From NCBI GenBank assembly GCA_964368495.1, contig CAYJAJ010000008.1, positions 4,519 through 68,518 of the forward strand: 64,000 bases of DNA, read 5' to 3'. The notes beneath the pieces are model-generated. The model was not told the DNA's origin. It searched no databases and saw nothing but the letters and a program-made list of their open reading frames with translations. Positions 16,048 through 25,195 of this stretch are shown here, piece by piece. The DNA is from CALVGQ01 sp964368495. Lineage in GTDB: Bacteria; Bacillota_I; Bacilli_A; Erysipelotrichales; Erysipelotrichaceae. The position numbers and the translations under genes were made by a program. Every line of letters starts with the position of its first letter. Within the stretch, counting starts at the first letter, position 1.

Positions 16048-18438
16048 TTATACTACAATATTAACAATTTTATTTTTTATACAGATAATTTTTCTTATTT
16101 CTTTTCCATCAGTAAATTGTTGCACACTTTCTAATGATAAAGCTATTTCTTTTAGTTTTTCTTCATCGCTGTTTAAAGCAACATTAAATTTACCACGAAG
16201 TTTTCCATTTACTTGAACCACAACTTCAACCTCATTTAGAACTAACTTAGTTTCGTCAATAGTTGGCCAATTTGCATAAGTTACTGTTTCTTCACCTGTT
16301 AAAGCGTTGTACATTTCTTCACCAATATGAGGTGCAAAACATGCAATCATTTTAATAAAACCATGAGCATAAGGGCGATAAATTGTCTCAGCTTTGTAAC
16401 ATTCATTAACGAATATCATCATTTGAGAGATAGCTGTGTTGAAGTTTAAAGTTTCGATATCACTTTGTACTTTTTTAACAGTAAAGTTATACACATAATC
16501 AAGTTTACCATCATTGGTATCACTTAATTTATCTTGTTCCATAAATAAGCGCCAGACACGTTCTAACCATTTTCTAGTTCCATCAAGTCCACTTTCTGAC
16601 CATGGAAGTGATGCTTCAAGAGGTCCCATAAACATTTCATAAACACGTAGTGCATCAGCTCCATGAGTCTCTAAAATTTCATCTGGGTTAACAACATTCC
16701 CACGTGACTTGGACATTTTTTCCCCGTTTTCACCTAAGATCATCCCTTGATGAAATAACTTTTTAAACGGCTCTTTTGTAGGAACTACACCGCAGTCATA
16801 TAAAACTTTATGCCAAAAACGTGAATAAAGTAAATGAAGCACTGCATGTTCCGCTCCACCTACATACAAATCAACAGGTGTCCATCTTTCAAGTAGTTTT
16901 GGATCACAAATAGCATCTTGATTTTTTGGGTCAATATAGCGTAAATAATACCAACAACTTCCTGCCCACTGTGGCATTGTGTTTGTTTCACGTCTTCCTT
17001 TTACACCATCAATTTCAACATTTAGCCATTCTGTACAATTTGCAAGTGGACTTTCTCCATCATGATTGGGTTGATAGTTGTTTGTTACAGGAAGTTCTAA
17101 AGGAAGTTCTTCAACATCAACTGTACGCATTGTGTTATCATCCATAATTACAATAGGGATAGGCTCTCCCCAATAACGCTGACGGCTAAATAACCAATCA
17201 CGTAATTTATACGTTGTTTTTGGTTCTCCACTTTGATGTTCAACTAGCCATTTCTCCATTGTTTCAATTGCTTCTTCTTTATTTAACCCATTTAAAAATT
17301 CAGAATTAATATGAATACCATCTTGAACATAAGCTGCTTCTTCAACATTTCCACCTTCTAACACTGGAATGATTTCTAAGTTGAATTTTTTTGCGAATTC
17401 ATAGTCACGTTCATCATGAGCTGGAACAGCCATAATTGCACCTGTTCCATATGTTGCAAGCACATAATCCGCAATCCAAATAGGTACCTTCTTTTTGTTT
17501 ACTGGATTAATTGCGTATGCTCCAGTAAATACACCACTTTTCTCTTTATTAAGTTCTGTTCGCTCTAAATCTGATTTTGTGGCACATTTTTGCTTATATT
17601 CATTTACTGCAGCACGATATTCATCGGTAACAATTTCATCCACAAAAACATGTTCTGGAGCAAGTACACAATAAGTTGCTCCAAATAAAGTATCACATCT
17701 TGTTGTAAATACAGTAAATTCTTTGTTGTGATTATCTACTTTAAATATTGCATGTGCTCCTTTGGATTTTCCAATCCAGTTGATTTGCATTTCTTTTGTT
17801 GATTGTGGCCAATCACATAAATCCAAATCTTCAAGCAAACGTTCTGCATACTCAGTAATTTTAAGTACCCATTGGCGCATAGGTTTTCTTACTACAGGAA
17901 AACCTCCTCGCTCACTTTTACCATCAATTACTTCTTCATTCGCAAGAACTGTTCCTAACTCAGGACACCAGTTAACTGGAATTTCTGCAACATAAGCTAA
18001 TCCTTTTTTATAAAGTTGAATGAAAATCCACTGTGTCCATTTGTAGTAATCAGCATCTGTTGTCGAAATTTCTCTATCCCAATCATAAGACAATCCCAAC
18101 TCTTGAATTTGTCTTCTAAATGTATCAATGTTTTTCTTAGTAAACTCAGCAGGATGATTTCCAGTATTTAATGCATACTGTTCTGCAGGCAAGCCAAATG
18201 CATCCCATCCCATTGGATGTAAAACATTAAATCCTTTCATTCTTTTATAACGCGCTAAAATATCTGTTGCAGTATATCCTTCTGGATGCCCTACATGCAA
18301 TCCCTGTCCAGATGGATAAGGAAACATATCTAAAACATAAAAACCTGGCTTAGATTCATCATAAACATCAGTTTTAAATGTTTTGTTTTCTAACCAATAA
18401 TTTTGCCACTTCTTTTCAATCTTTTTGTGATCAAACAT
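16048..18438 (-). CDS. leuS: Leucine-tRNA ligase
   Basis: The 796-residue class I synthetase charges tRNA-Leu. It has the HIGH-type motif HVGH (48-51, in YPSGQGLHVGHPEGY), the editing-domain TTRCDTLFGATY, the KMSKS motif (GEKMSKSRGNVVNP) and a C-terminal anticodon-binding region. Length is normal for the bacterial enzyme. It is controlled by its own T-box leader. Confidence 0.97.
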   Translation of the reverse strand: MFDHKKIEKKWQNYWLENKTFKTDVYDESKPGFYVLDMFPYPSGQGLHVGHPEGYTATDILARYKRMKGFNVLHPMGWDAFGLPAEQYALNTGNHPAEFTKKNIDTFRRQIQELGLSYDWDREISTTDADYYKWTQWIFIQLYKKGLAYVAEIPVNWCPELGTVLANEEVIDGKSERGGFPVVRKPMRQWVLKITEYAERLLEDLDLCDWPQSTKEMQINWIGKSKGAHAIFKVDNHNKEFTVFTTRCDTLFGATYCVLAPEHVFVDEIVTDEYRAAVNEYKQKCATKSDLERTELNKEKSGVFTGAYAINPVNKKKVPIWIADYVLATYGTGAIMAVPAHDERDYEFAKKFNLEIIPVLEGGNVEEAAYVQDGIHINSEFLNGLNKEEAIETMEKWLVEHQSGEPKTTYKLRDWLFSRQRYWGEPIPIVIMDDNTMRTVDVEELPLELPVTNNYQPNHDGESPLANCTEWLNVEIDGVKGRRETNTMPQWAGSCWYYLRYIDPKNQDAICDPKLLERWTPVDLYVGGAEHAVLHLLYSRFWHKVLYDCGVVPTKEPFKKLFHQGMILGENGEKMSKSRGNVVNPDEILETHGADALRVYEMFMGPLEASLPWSESGLDGTRKWLERVWRLFMEQDKLSDTNDGKLDYVYNFTVKKVQSDIETLNFNTAISQMMIFVNECYKAETIYRPYAHGFIKMIACFAPHIGEEMYNALTGEETVTYANWPTIDETKLVLNEVEVVVQVNGKLRGKFNVALNSDEEKLKEIALSLESVQQFTDGKEIRKIICIKNKIVNIVV

Positions 18439-18455
18439 ACTTTTCTCCTTTAAAT

Positions 18456-18657
18456 AAAAAAAGCCCTTATCTCTAAGGACGAATTGCTCGCGGTACCACC
18501 TTAGTTCATATTATAAAAATATGCCCTTATCTCTTAACGCGAGTCACGGAATATTCATTCTGCTCCAAGATAAGTTCACTAACTTCAGTCACTGATTTTC
18601 ACCAACCATCAGTTCTCTAAGCACTTAACATAGTTACTACTTCTTTTCATTGCATAT
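18456..18657 (-). ncRNA. T-box riboswitch, leucine specifier (CUU)
   Basis: On the minus strand the leader has the T-box AAGGTGGTACCGCGAG (18487-18502), stem I features (GATGGTTGGTGAAAATC) and a terminator (GTCCTTA/TAAGGGC then seven T, 18456-18480). The specifier reads GAA-CUU-A, with CUU at 18572-18574, a leucine codon matching leuS. Confidence 0.92.
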
Positions 18658-18663
18658 GCATAA

Positions 18664-18692
18664 ATAATAAGTGATAGGTATTTACTTGTCAA
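18664..18692 (-). promoter_or_regulatory. leuS T-box promoter
   Basis: Consensus TTGACA (18687-18692) and TATTAT (18664-18669) with a 17-base spacer on the minus strand. Confidence 0.8.
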
Positions 18693-18718
18693 TGTTTTTA
18701 ACAAAATTAACATTCATT

Positions 18719-19573
18719 TTACTTCTCATCAAAATATTTATAAATAACTTGTGTACCATCGTTGTCAAAACCACCTTTTGCAAGCTCTTGATATAAACTT
18801 AAGACAACATTTAATACAGGAAGTTCAATATCAAAACCTAGAGCTTCATTTTGCGCTAAATCCATATCTTTAATAAAATGTTTCACAAAAAAACCTGGTT
18901 CATAGTCGCTATTCAACATTCGTGGAGCCATGTTGCTCATTTGCCATGAACCTGCAGCTCCTGCACTTATTGCGTTAAGCATTTCATCTAAATTTAAACC
19001 AGCTTTCTTACCATAATACAGTGCTTCTGCAACAGCTACTGTAGTCCCTGCAATGGCAATTTGGTTTGCCATCTTTGTATGTTGACCACTACCAGAACTT
19101 CCCATATATACGATGTTTTTACCCATGCATTTTAAAAGAGGCTGAACTTGATCAAAAGCTGTTTTTTCTCCACCAACCATGATTGATAAAGTAGCATTTT
19201 TTGCTCCAAAATCACCACCTGAAACCGGAGCATCCAAAACATGTATTTGGTGTTTTATTCCTTCAGCACTCAATTCTTTAGCCAAGCTCGGGCTCGATGT
19301 TGTCATATCAATCGAAATACAGCCCTCTTTTGCATATTTAAATATTTGCGAATACACTTCTTTCACATCTTTGGGATAGCCTACAATTGTAATTACAACT
19401 TCAACATCGTTAACGCACTCCTCAATACTTTCACAAACCTTTGCCCCAAAACTTTCACATTGTAGAGCCTTTTGAATTGAACGATTATATACTTTTACTT
19501 CATGTTTCGCATTACATAAATGCATAGCCATAGATTTCCCCATTACTCCAGTTCCAATAAATGCAATTTTCAT
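18719..19573 (-). CDS. NAD(P)-dependent beta-hydroxyacid dehydrogenase
   Basis: The 284-residue product belongs to the 3-hydroxyisobutyrate dehydrogenase/tartronate semialdehyde reductase family. It has a Rossmann GTGVMGKSMA, the substrate motif DAPVSGGDFGAKNATL, and the catalytic lysine in GSGQHTKMANQI. The exact substrate cannot be told. Start 19573 has GGAGG 6 bases upstream. Confidence 0.85.
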   Translation of the reverse strand: MKIAFIGTGVMGKSMAMHLCNAKHEVKVYNRSIQKALQCESFGAKVCESIEECVNDVEVVITIVGYPKDVKEVYSQIFKYAKEGCISIDMTTSSPSLAKELSAEGIKHQIHVLDAPVSGGDFGAKNATLSIMVGGEKTAFDQVQPLLKCMGKNIVYMGSSGSGQHTKMANQIAIAGTTVAVAEALYYGKKAGLNLDEMLNAISAGAAGSWQMSNMAPRMLNSDYEPGFFVKHFIKDMDLAQNEALGFDIELPVLNVVLSLYQELAKGGFDNDGTQVIYKYFDEK

Positions 19574-19628
19574 TTTATTCCTCCATAACAATTGTTTAAT
19601 TTATTATATTACAAAATTGTTTTAACAA

Positions 19629-19660
19629 AAAGAAAAACAAGATTTCCTAAAAATCCTGTT
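19629..19660 (-). terminator. Terminator after the Gx transporter gene
   Basis: AACAGGATTT/AAATCTTGTT arms (one G-T pair) with a T run on the minus strand, overlapping the end of the coding region. Confidence 0.65.
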
Positions 19661-20156
19661 TAAATTTTAAACGTTTTAATGAACCGTTAGCAACCATTCC
19701 TGTAAGCAAACCTGTAGGGATCGAAGATATCAGCAAATAAGGAAAAATTGTAACCATGCTTGCTTGATTATAGATCATTATAACTACCAATACTTGTCCA
19801 AAAGAATGTGCAACTGCACTTAATATAGATGTCGAATAAATTGGAAATTTCAATATTTTTCTAATTAAGATTAAAGTAATTGAACTCAATAACACTCCAC
19901 CTAATGAAATAAAAAACTGTGTTCCAAATATCGTGCCTCTTAATAAACTCCCGATTAAAACACGAAGTACATTAATCAACAACATTTCTTTTATAGAAAA
20001 CATTTCTAATGTAACTAAAGCAATGATATTAGCAAGGCCAAAGCGTATTCCAAATGGTAAAAAAGCTAAATATGTTGATTCAAATAAATTGATTGTGATT
20101 GCCATTGCCGCTAGTAATGCTAAGTAAGTAAATTTCTTTATCGAATTATTTTTCAT
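19647..20156 (-). CDS. Gx transporter family membrane protein
   Basis: The 169-residue product has five or six membrane helices. It resembles the family once named heptaprenyl diphosphate synthase component I, now Gx transporter (features LLAAMAITINLFE and FLPFGIRFGLANIIALV). Substrate is unknown. It follows the NusG-II domain gene by two bases and lacks a strong ribosome site, suggesting coupling. This gene pair recurs in Bacillota, often near redox or quinone genes. Confidence 0.75.
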   Translation of the reverse strand: MKNNSIKKFTYLALLAAMAITINLFESTYLAFLPFGIRFGLANIIALVTLEMFSIKEMLLINVLRVLIGSLLRGTIFGTQFFISLGGVLLSSITLILIRKILKFPIYSTSILSAVAHSFGQVLVVIMIYNQASMVTIFPYLLISSIPTGLLTGMVANGSLKRLKFKQDF

Positions 20157-20158
20157 AC

Positions 20159-20503
20159 TTATTTACCATGCGGAAATTCCACAAAGATTTCATTTGGAAG
20201 GCAAATAATAGGTAATATATCATCAACCCCTATCCATCCCATTGAACTACAAATATGGTTTGGACACTCTTCATTTGTGATTCGCCACTTTCTGTCTTTT
20301 ACTTCTAAATACAGTTTCCCATAACTGCCATCTAATTCATACATATAATCTTTGTTGATGTCAAAAGCCAACACGATTTCATTTTTATGAGTAACAGTTC
20401 CCAGTTCTTTTTCTGGTTCACCTGAAAACAATTTAAGCCATAGGTATAAAGCAACGGACATCCCTAATATTACTATAATTACAATTAGATCTTTCTTTTT
20501 CAT
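20159..20503 (-). CDS. NusG domain II-containing membrane-anchored protein
   Basis: The 114-residue product has one N-terminal membrane helix (about 5-25) and an extracytoplasmic NusG-II-like domain ending WRITNEECPNHICSSMGWI, with the paired cysteines typical of this family. GGAGG precedes the ATG. It pairs with the downstream Gx transporter; its molecular role is not known. Confidence 0.75.
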   Translation of the reverse strand: MKKKDLIVIIVILGMSVALYLWLKLFSGEPEKELGTVTHKNEIVLAFDINKDYMYELDGSYGKLYLEVKDRKWRITNEECPNHICSSMGWIGVDDILPIICLPNEIFVEFPHGK

Positions 20504-20566
20504 AAGTCCTCCAAAATACCACTAACTTATTATAACACATGTTTTATTAATATTATCACAAATACC

Positions 20567-21940
20567 TTATTGTTTAACTAATTTAGTTAAATCCTTTGCC
20601 CAAACACCTTGATGTAATCTTTTTAAACCAAAGACCATTCTTATGAATTGTTCTACCTGAACAAGAAGTAACACGAAGGCAATATTTTCAATCTTTAACA
20701 AGTAAACTGAACCAAATGCAATCGGAAGCCCTACGGCATACATAATTCCTGAATCAAGAAATTGAATAACTTTAGAATCTCCTCCAGCTCGAAGTGTAGA
20801 AAAAATCATAAAACTAAATAATCTCATGAATATTTGTATTGAAAAGACATTCACGATGGATGTTGCTAATTTGTAAACAACAAGATCACTTATTCCAAAC
20901 AAGCTAACCATTCCCTCTGCAAAGACAACCATAATTAACACTAAACTTGTTGCAATTGCTAAACTTAGTCCTATATGATAATTCAATTCTTCTTTGGCTA
21001 ACTGTGTTCTTCCTTCTCCTAAACGTGTTCCAATAAGTATGCTAATTGCTGAACCATATCCATATACAACGAAGGCAAAACAATTATAAATTTGATTTGC
21101 AACATAATAAGCATCCATAGATTGTGTTCCTAAAAGACCATATGCTTTAACAAATAATGTACTTCCTAAACCAAAGAATGCTTCATTTATTACAAGTGGT
21201 GACATTTTTTTTACAATTGGACTTACAAATCCCCAATTCAAATCAAAAACTTCATGTACCTTTCCAATAAATGGTTGATTCGTTTTGATTGAATGAAAAA
21301 TATACACTACACAAACAATACTTTGTGCTAAAAGTGTTCCTAAAGCAGCTCCTCTTATTCCCATAGCTGGGATAAACATGAACCCAAAGATAAATATTGC
21401 ATTTAACAATATGTTACTTAATGCACCAATTGTCGAAACAAACAAGGTTATGTTTGCTTGATGAGTGCTACGATACATTGCTTGAAAATTATTGTTTATT
21501 GCAAAAGGAATCATCGCAAACATAGAGATTTCTAAATACATGATGCTGTACTTTAAAATATCTTCGTTGCTCATATAAAACGCTAATATTTCTCTTTTAA
21601 AAAAGAAAGCCAAACCCACCCAAAACAAAGCATTTATAAGTGATAAAATCAATCCTAGTCCAAATGTTCGTTTCAACTGATTGGATTGTTTTGAGCCATA
21701 AAACTGTGCTGCAAACATCGAAATACCACTGGATATTCCATAGCTAATTAAATTATGTAATACATCAATTTGAACAGCGGTACCAACTGCAGTTACTTTA
21801 CCTATTCTAGTTACCATCATTGTATCAATAATTCCCATACAACTACTAAGTAAATTTTGCAAAGCTAGCGGTAATGCTATTCTGAATGTTCGCTGATAGA
21901 AAATTTTATCGCCAACATATTTTAACAATTTATTTTTGAT
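20567..21940 (-). CDS. MATE-family efflux transporter, apparent ATC start
   Basis: The product is a 12-helix antiporter of the MATE/NorM type (IALPLALQNLLSSCMGIIDTMMV and two repeats). The frame is open to 22015, but codons there (ATG at 22015 and 21976) lack ribosome sites. The only strong site, AGGAGGG (21948-21954), is followed after 6 bases by ATC at 21940. Starting there gives a KNKLLKYVGDKIFYQ N-terminus, exactly where family members begin. So the start is either a non-canonical ATC, a point mutation of ATG, or a base error; otherwise the longer form is used. Length from ATC is 457 residues. Confidence 0.8.
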   Translation of the reverse strand: MKNKLLKYVGDKIFYQRTFRIALPLALQNLLSSCMGIIDTMMVTRIGKVTAVGTAVQIDVLHNLISYGISSGISMFAAQFYGSKQSNQLKRTFGLGLILSLINALFWVGLAFFFKREILAFYMSNEDILKYSIMYLEISMFAMIPFAINNNFQAMYRSTHQANITLFVSTIGALSNILLNAIFIFGFMFIPAMGIRGAALGTLLAQSIVCVVYIFHSIKTNQPFIGKVHEVFDLNWGFVSPIVKKMSPLVINEAFFGLGSTLFVKAYGLLGTQSMDAYYVANQIYNCFAFVVYGYGSAISILIGTRLGEGRTQLAKEELNYHIGLSLAIATSLVLIMVVFAEGMVSLFGISDLVVYKLATSIVNVFSIQIFMRLFSFMIFSTLRAGGDSKVIQFLDSGIMYAVGLPIAFGSVYLLKIENIAFVLLLVQVEQFIRMVFGLKRLHQGVWAKDLTKLVKQ

Positions 21941-22090
21941 AAAAAACCCTCCTAACCAACTAAAATATTGTATCATTGATAATGCAATATTAAAATAATA
22001 AAAAGAACAGCACATTATATGTCATTGCATTTATTATAGTAACATTTAAGATTTTTAATTGCTTTTTTGATGAAATACTACTTATTAAAA

Positions 22091-22120
22091 AAGATTCAGC
22101 ATAAACTGAATCTTAAAGTT
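22091..22120 (-). terminator. mgtC-like gene terminator
   Basis: AAGATTCAG/CTGAATCTT arms with a 6-base loop and a T run on the minus strand, overlapping the end of the coding region. Confidence 0.75.
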
Positions 22121-22784
22121 CTTCAAACATCAATACACCTTTTACATCATTCATTTCATCAATAAAATTAAGGTGATTAACTGTTTTATCAAATGCAATA
22201 GTCAATGTTACAATTTTATCACTATCTTTTGTATCACCAATGTTAACGATCATTCCATTCATCGATTTAATCGCCAATAGTAATTTTACAAAATAAGATC
22301 GATCTTCAAGTACTACTCTAAAATCACCAGTATACGCATGATTTTTATAATATCCGTCAATTCTTGATAAAAAGTATCTGACTATAATTGTCATAAATAT
22401 TGCGATGAAAACTGCTGAATAATATCCTATCCCTATAGTTAGTCCAATGCATGCACTCAACCATAAACCTGCAGCAGTTGTTAATCCACTTATTTTATTT
22501 CCACCAGTTACCATTATCGTTCCAGCACCTAAAAAACCCACTCCACTAATTACTTGTGCTCCAAGTCTTGCAATATCTCCTGTATCATAAATTAAGAATA
22601 TATATTCCCCTGTAATCATAACTAGAGCAGCACCTAAACATACCAAGGAGTGTGTTTTTATACCCGCAGGCCTTCTTTTTTTTACACGCTCGATACCAAT
22701 GATGCTTCCTGTTATTATTGCAAGCAACAGCTTAAATAACAATTCTAAGTTCGTGTATAAATCAAAATTTAAAGTTTCAATCAT
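22113..22784 (-). CDS. MgtC/SapB family membrane protein
   Basis: The 223-residue product has the MgtC signature: GSIIGIERVKKRRPAGIKTHSLVCLGAALVMI, split over the first two helices, and RLGAQVISGVGFLGAGTI. It ends with a small ACT-like cytoplasmic domain. Family members influence magnesium adaptation and F-ATPase. Start 22784 follows GGAGGG; an earlier in-frame start overlaps that site. Confidence 0.88.
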   Translation of the reverse strand: MIETLNFDLYTNLELLFKLLLAIITGSIIGIERVKKRRPAGIKTHSLVCLGAALVMITGEYIFLIYDTGDIARLGAQVISGVGFLGAGTIMVTGGNKISGLTTAAGLWLSACIGLTIGIGYYSAVFIAIFMTIIVRYFLSRIDGYYKNHAYTGDFRVVLEDRSYFVKLLLAIKSMNGMIVNIGDTKDSDKIVTLTIAFDKTVNHLNFIDEMNDVKGVLMFEEL

Positions 22785-23015
22785 TTCTTTCTCCCTCCAT
22801 TTAAACATAGTATACTATGAATCTATCCAAATTCTTTATAACAGCATTTTTTTGTTTTAATATTTTTATATTATCTCATATCTTTTATGTTCTTGTCGAG
22901 ATTCATTTCCATGCAGAAAAAATAAACTCAATTGGTCTCATTATTATTAACTAATAAAATTGCACAAATTACAACATTATGCTTTAATCATTATAGAAAA
23001 ACTAAGGAGATAACA

Positions 23016-23810
23016 ATGAATATAAAAGGACTTGTATTTGATATAGATGGAACATTAATTCCCTATGGTAAAACAAAAATAGAAAACAGCGCACTTGCCT
23101 CAATTCAAGTTGCAAAAGAAAAAGGTTATAAAATTATTATAGCAACTGGTCGAAATTATTGTTTTTTAGACGAACAAATAAAAGAAGAATTAAAACCTGA
23201 CTACTTTATTACTGTTAATGGCACTTGTGTACTAGACAGTAACGCTAATATTCTTGAAGCATTTTGCTTTTCAAAAAAGAGTATGGATTTGATGTTAGAA
23301 TGCACCAAGAAAGAAAATCATTTAATTGGATTTAAATATTCTGACTGCATTGTTGTATTAAACGATCACAATAAATTTAGAGATTACTATCAAGTTTCTG
23401 GAAAAGACAAGCATCTTATACAGGATGGAGAAAATCCTCAGTATGCTAAACGTTTAAAAGACGAACAACCTTTAGGTGCTTATTTAGTTAATGGAAAAGA
23501 AGATGATGAATTCTCAAAAATTCCTGATATTTCTTTTGTTAAAGCACACATTAGTGACTACGATATTTTCCCAAAAGAAGTCAACAAAGCTACTGGATTA
23601 AATTCAGCATTAAAATTATTAGGATTATCTTGGGATGAAGTCATGGCATTTGGTGATGGTGAAAATGACATCGAAATGCTTACGAATGCCAAAATCGGGG
23701 TGGCAATGGGTAACGCCAAAGATAGATTAAAACAATGCGCTGACTACATCAGTACAGATATTACTGATAATGGTATAAAAAATGCACTTATTCATTTCAA
23801 CATAATATAA
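23016..23810 (+). CDS. HAD-superfamily Cof-type phosphatase
   Basis: The 264-residue product has motif I DIDGT (Asp9, Asp11), a C2B-type cap and the C-terminal FGDGENDIEML motif. Such enzymes hydrolyse sugar phosphates or flavin phosphates; the substrate is not predictable. Start 23016 is chosen because AAGGAG lies 7 bases upstream. Confidence 0.88.
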   Translation: MNIKGLVFDIDGTLIPYGKTKIENSALASIQVAKEKGYKIIIATGRNYCFLDEQIKEELKPDYFITVNGTCVLDSNANILEAFCFSKKSMDLMLECTKKENHLIGFKYSDCIVVLNDHNKFRDYYQVSGKDKHLIQDGENPQYAKRLKDEQPLGAYLVNGKEDDEFSKIPDISFVKAHISDYDIFPKEVNKATGLNSALKLLGLSWDEVMAFGDGENDIEMLTNAKIGVAMGNAKDRLKQCADYISTDITDNGIKNALIHFNII

Positions 23811-24113
23811 GAAAACTGGTTATTTAATAGGTTCTATCAACTCATTAAATACCAGTTTTTTAATATAAAAACCCTATTATATTTCTATAATAGGGAGTTA
23901 TGTAAGGCAATGCAATGAATATATTAAATTTTATAATAGCTAAATGAAATAGTTCAATTAGATTCTTATAGTTTAATAAATCACTTGTTTAATTTCAATC
24001 ATCATTGATTGAAATTATAGTTATACTTAATAAGCTTTATATAAACAAGTTTTGCATTACCACTCTTATTATAATCAAGCTACAATTATATATACATCAA
24101 CCAATTGTTAAAA
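23811..24113. other. Gene-free 303 bp with several inverted repeats
   Basis: The first part (23812-23859) is a long A/T hairpin with AAAACTGGT/ACCAGTTTT ends, probably the terminator of the preceding gene. Further dyads follow: CCCTATTATA/TATAATAGGG (23872-23895) and an 11-bp stem AATTTCAATCA/TGATTGAAATT (23991-24016). The latter is nested in ACTTGTTT/AAACAAGT (23983-24050), which is nested in AATGCAA/TTGCATT (23909-24058). No coding frame is seen. Confidence 0.6.
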
Positions 24114-24677
24114 TTATCCAGCCAATTTTTTAACTGCGATGTTACTTTGGTTTATAAATTGCTCCAAGTCAAACTCATTGATAAGTATCATGCAATTGAC
24201 TACAATCATTGCACAAGCTTGAGCATCACTCATTGCATTATGATGATCAAGTTCAATATTTAAATAATCACTACAAGTATTTAATTTATGATTATCTAAA
24301 TAAGGAAAAAACTTTCTGGCTAAATGTACACTACAAAAATATTTAAGGTTTGGAACAGGCAAATCATTAGCTATACAACAGCTTCTAAACACATTCATAT
24401 CAAATTGTGCATTATGGGCAACAAAATATGAATCAAAAAAATACTTAGATAAGATCCTATACACATGTAAAAATCCAGGTGCATTCTCTACATCCTCATA
24501 AGTTATGTGATGAATTGAGATGTTAAAAGGTTCAAATTTTGAATATGGTGCTAAGGGCTTAATCAAAGTCGTTATACTTTCTACTTCAATTCCATCTTCA
24601 AAAACACTAATTCCAATTGAACAGGCACTTTGCGGATAGCTATTGGCCGTTTCAAAATCGATAGCGACAAGTTTCAT
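24114..24677 (-). CDS. DnaQ-like 3'-5' exonuclease
   Basis: The 187-residue DEDDh exonuclease has ExoI DFETA (Asp7, Glu9), ExoII VAHNAQFDMNVF and ExoIII HNAMSDAQACA. It may be a stand-alone proofreading or RNA-processing nuclease; it lacks a polymerase domain. Its start overlaps the upstream ArsR stop by four bases. Confidence 0.88.
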   Translation of the reverse strand: MKLVAIDFETANSYPQSACSIGISVFEDGIEVESITTLIKPLAPYSKFEPFNISIHHITYEDVENAPGFLHVYRILSKYFFDSYFVAHNAQFDMNVFRSCCIANDLPVPNLKYFCSVHLARKFFPYLDNHKLNTCSDYLNIELDHHNAMSDAQACAMIVVNCMILINEFDLEQFINQSNIAVKKLAG

Positions 24678-25030
24678 CGTTCATTAATATGAGTTAATGC
24701 AACTGATAATAAATCTGTTATATGTTCATCATCAAGTGAATAATAAACTACTTTCCCTTGTTTTTTTGATCGTACTAATCGTGTTTTCTTTAATGAAGAT
24801 AGTTGATGAGAAACTGCAGAATGAGATACTTTAAGTAACACGGCCAAATCACAAACGCACATCTCAGAAACTGCCAAGGCACTTAATATTTTACAACGTG
24901 TCTCATCTGCAAACATTTTAAATAAATTAGACATTTGATAAATTGATTCTTCATCAATCATGTCCTTTTTTACTTTTTCAACTACATCTTTATGTATTAC
25001 TATATCTTGGCAGACATCAAGTTCTTCCAT
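24674..25030 (-). CDS. ArsR/SmtB-family metal-responsive repressor, CadC-like
   Basis: The 118-residue winged-helix protein has the ArsR core FADETRCKILSAL and the recognition helix SHSAVSHQLSSLKK. Cys7, Cys58 and Cys60 (MCVCD) match the thiol ligands of CadC-type cadmium/lead/zinc sensors. No transporter gene is adjacent. A 23-base palindrome overlaps its own promoter, suggesting autorepression. Confidence 0.88.
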   Translation of the reverse strand: MEELDVCQDIVIHKDVVEKVKKDMIDEESIYQMSNLFKMFADETRCKILSALAVSEMCVCDLAVLLKVSHSAVSHQLSSLKKTRLVRSKKQGKVVYYSLDDEHITDLLSVALTHINER

Positions 25031-25053
25031 AACTCATCCTTCTTTCTAACAAT

Positions 25054-25099
25054 ATTATATAGGAAAATGAAAAGTAGTTCCATCATTAAATGATTGAAC
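25054..25099 (-). promoter_or_regulatory. arsR-like gene promoter with a palindromic operator
   Basis: A TATAAT element (25054-25059) is seen on the minus strand. A near-perfect palindrome lies at 25077-25099: GTTC-n-ATCATT-n-AATGAT-n-GAAC. It covers the -35 position and has the A/T-rich dyad form of ArsR operators. Confidence 0.6.
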
Positions 25100-25162
25100 A
25101 AGCGTTTGTAAGATTTTTTAATGAAAAATTATTATTTTAAAGCAAAAAAAATGAATACATCA

Positions 25163-25171
25163 TGTTATAAT
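25163..25171 (+). promoter_or_regulatory. Extended -10 promoter of the aldo/keto reductase
   Basis: TGTTATAAT, an extended -10, lies 25 bases before the start codon; the -35 is poor. Confidence 0.5.
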
Positions 25172-25195
25172 ACATTTATTATTAAGGAGGAATTT

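Noticed and set aside
20567..22015. The longest MATE frame beginning at 22015
   Set aside because: The extra 25 residues have no ribosome site and no family counterpart; the strong site points to 21940.
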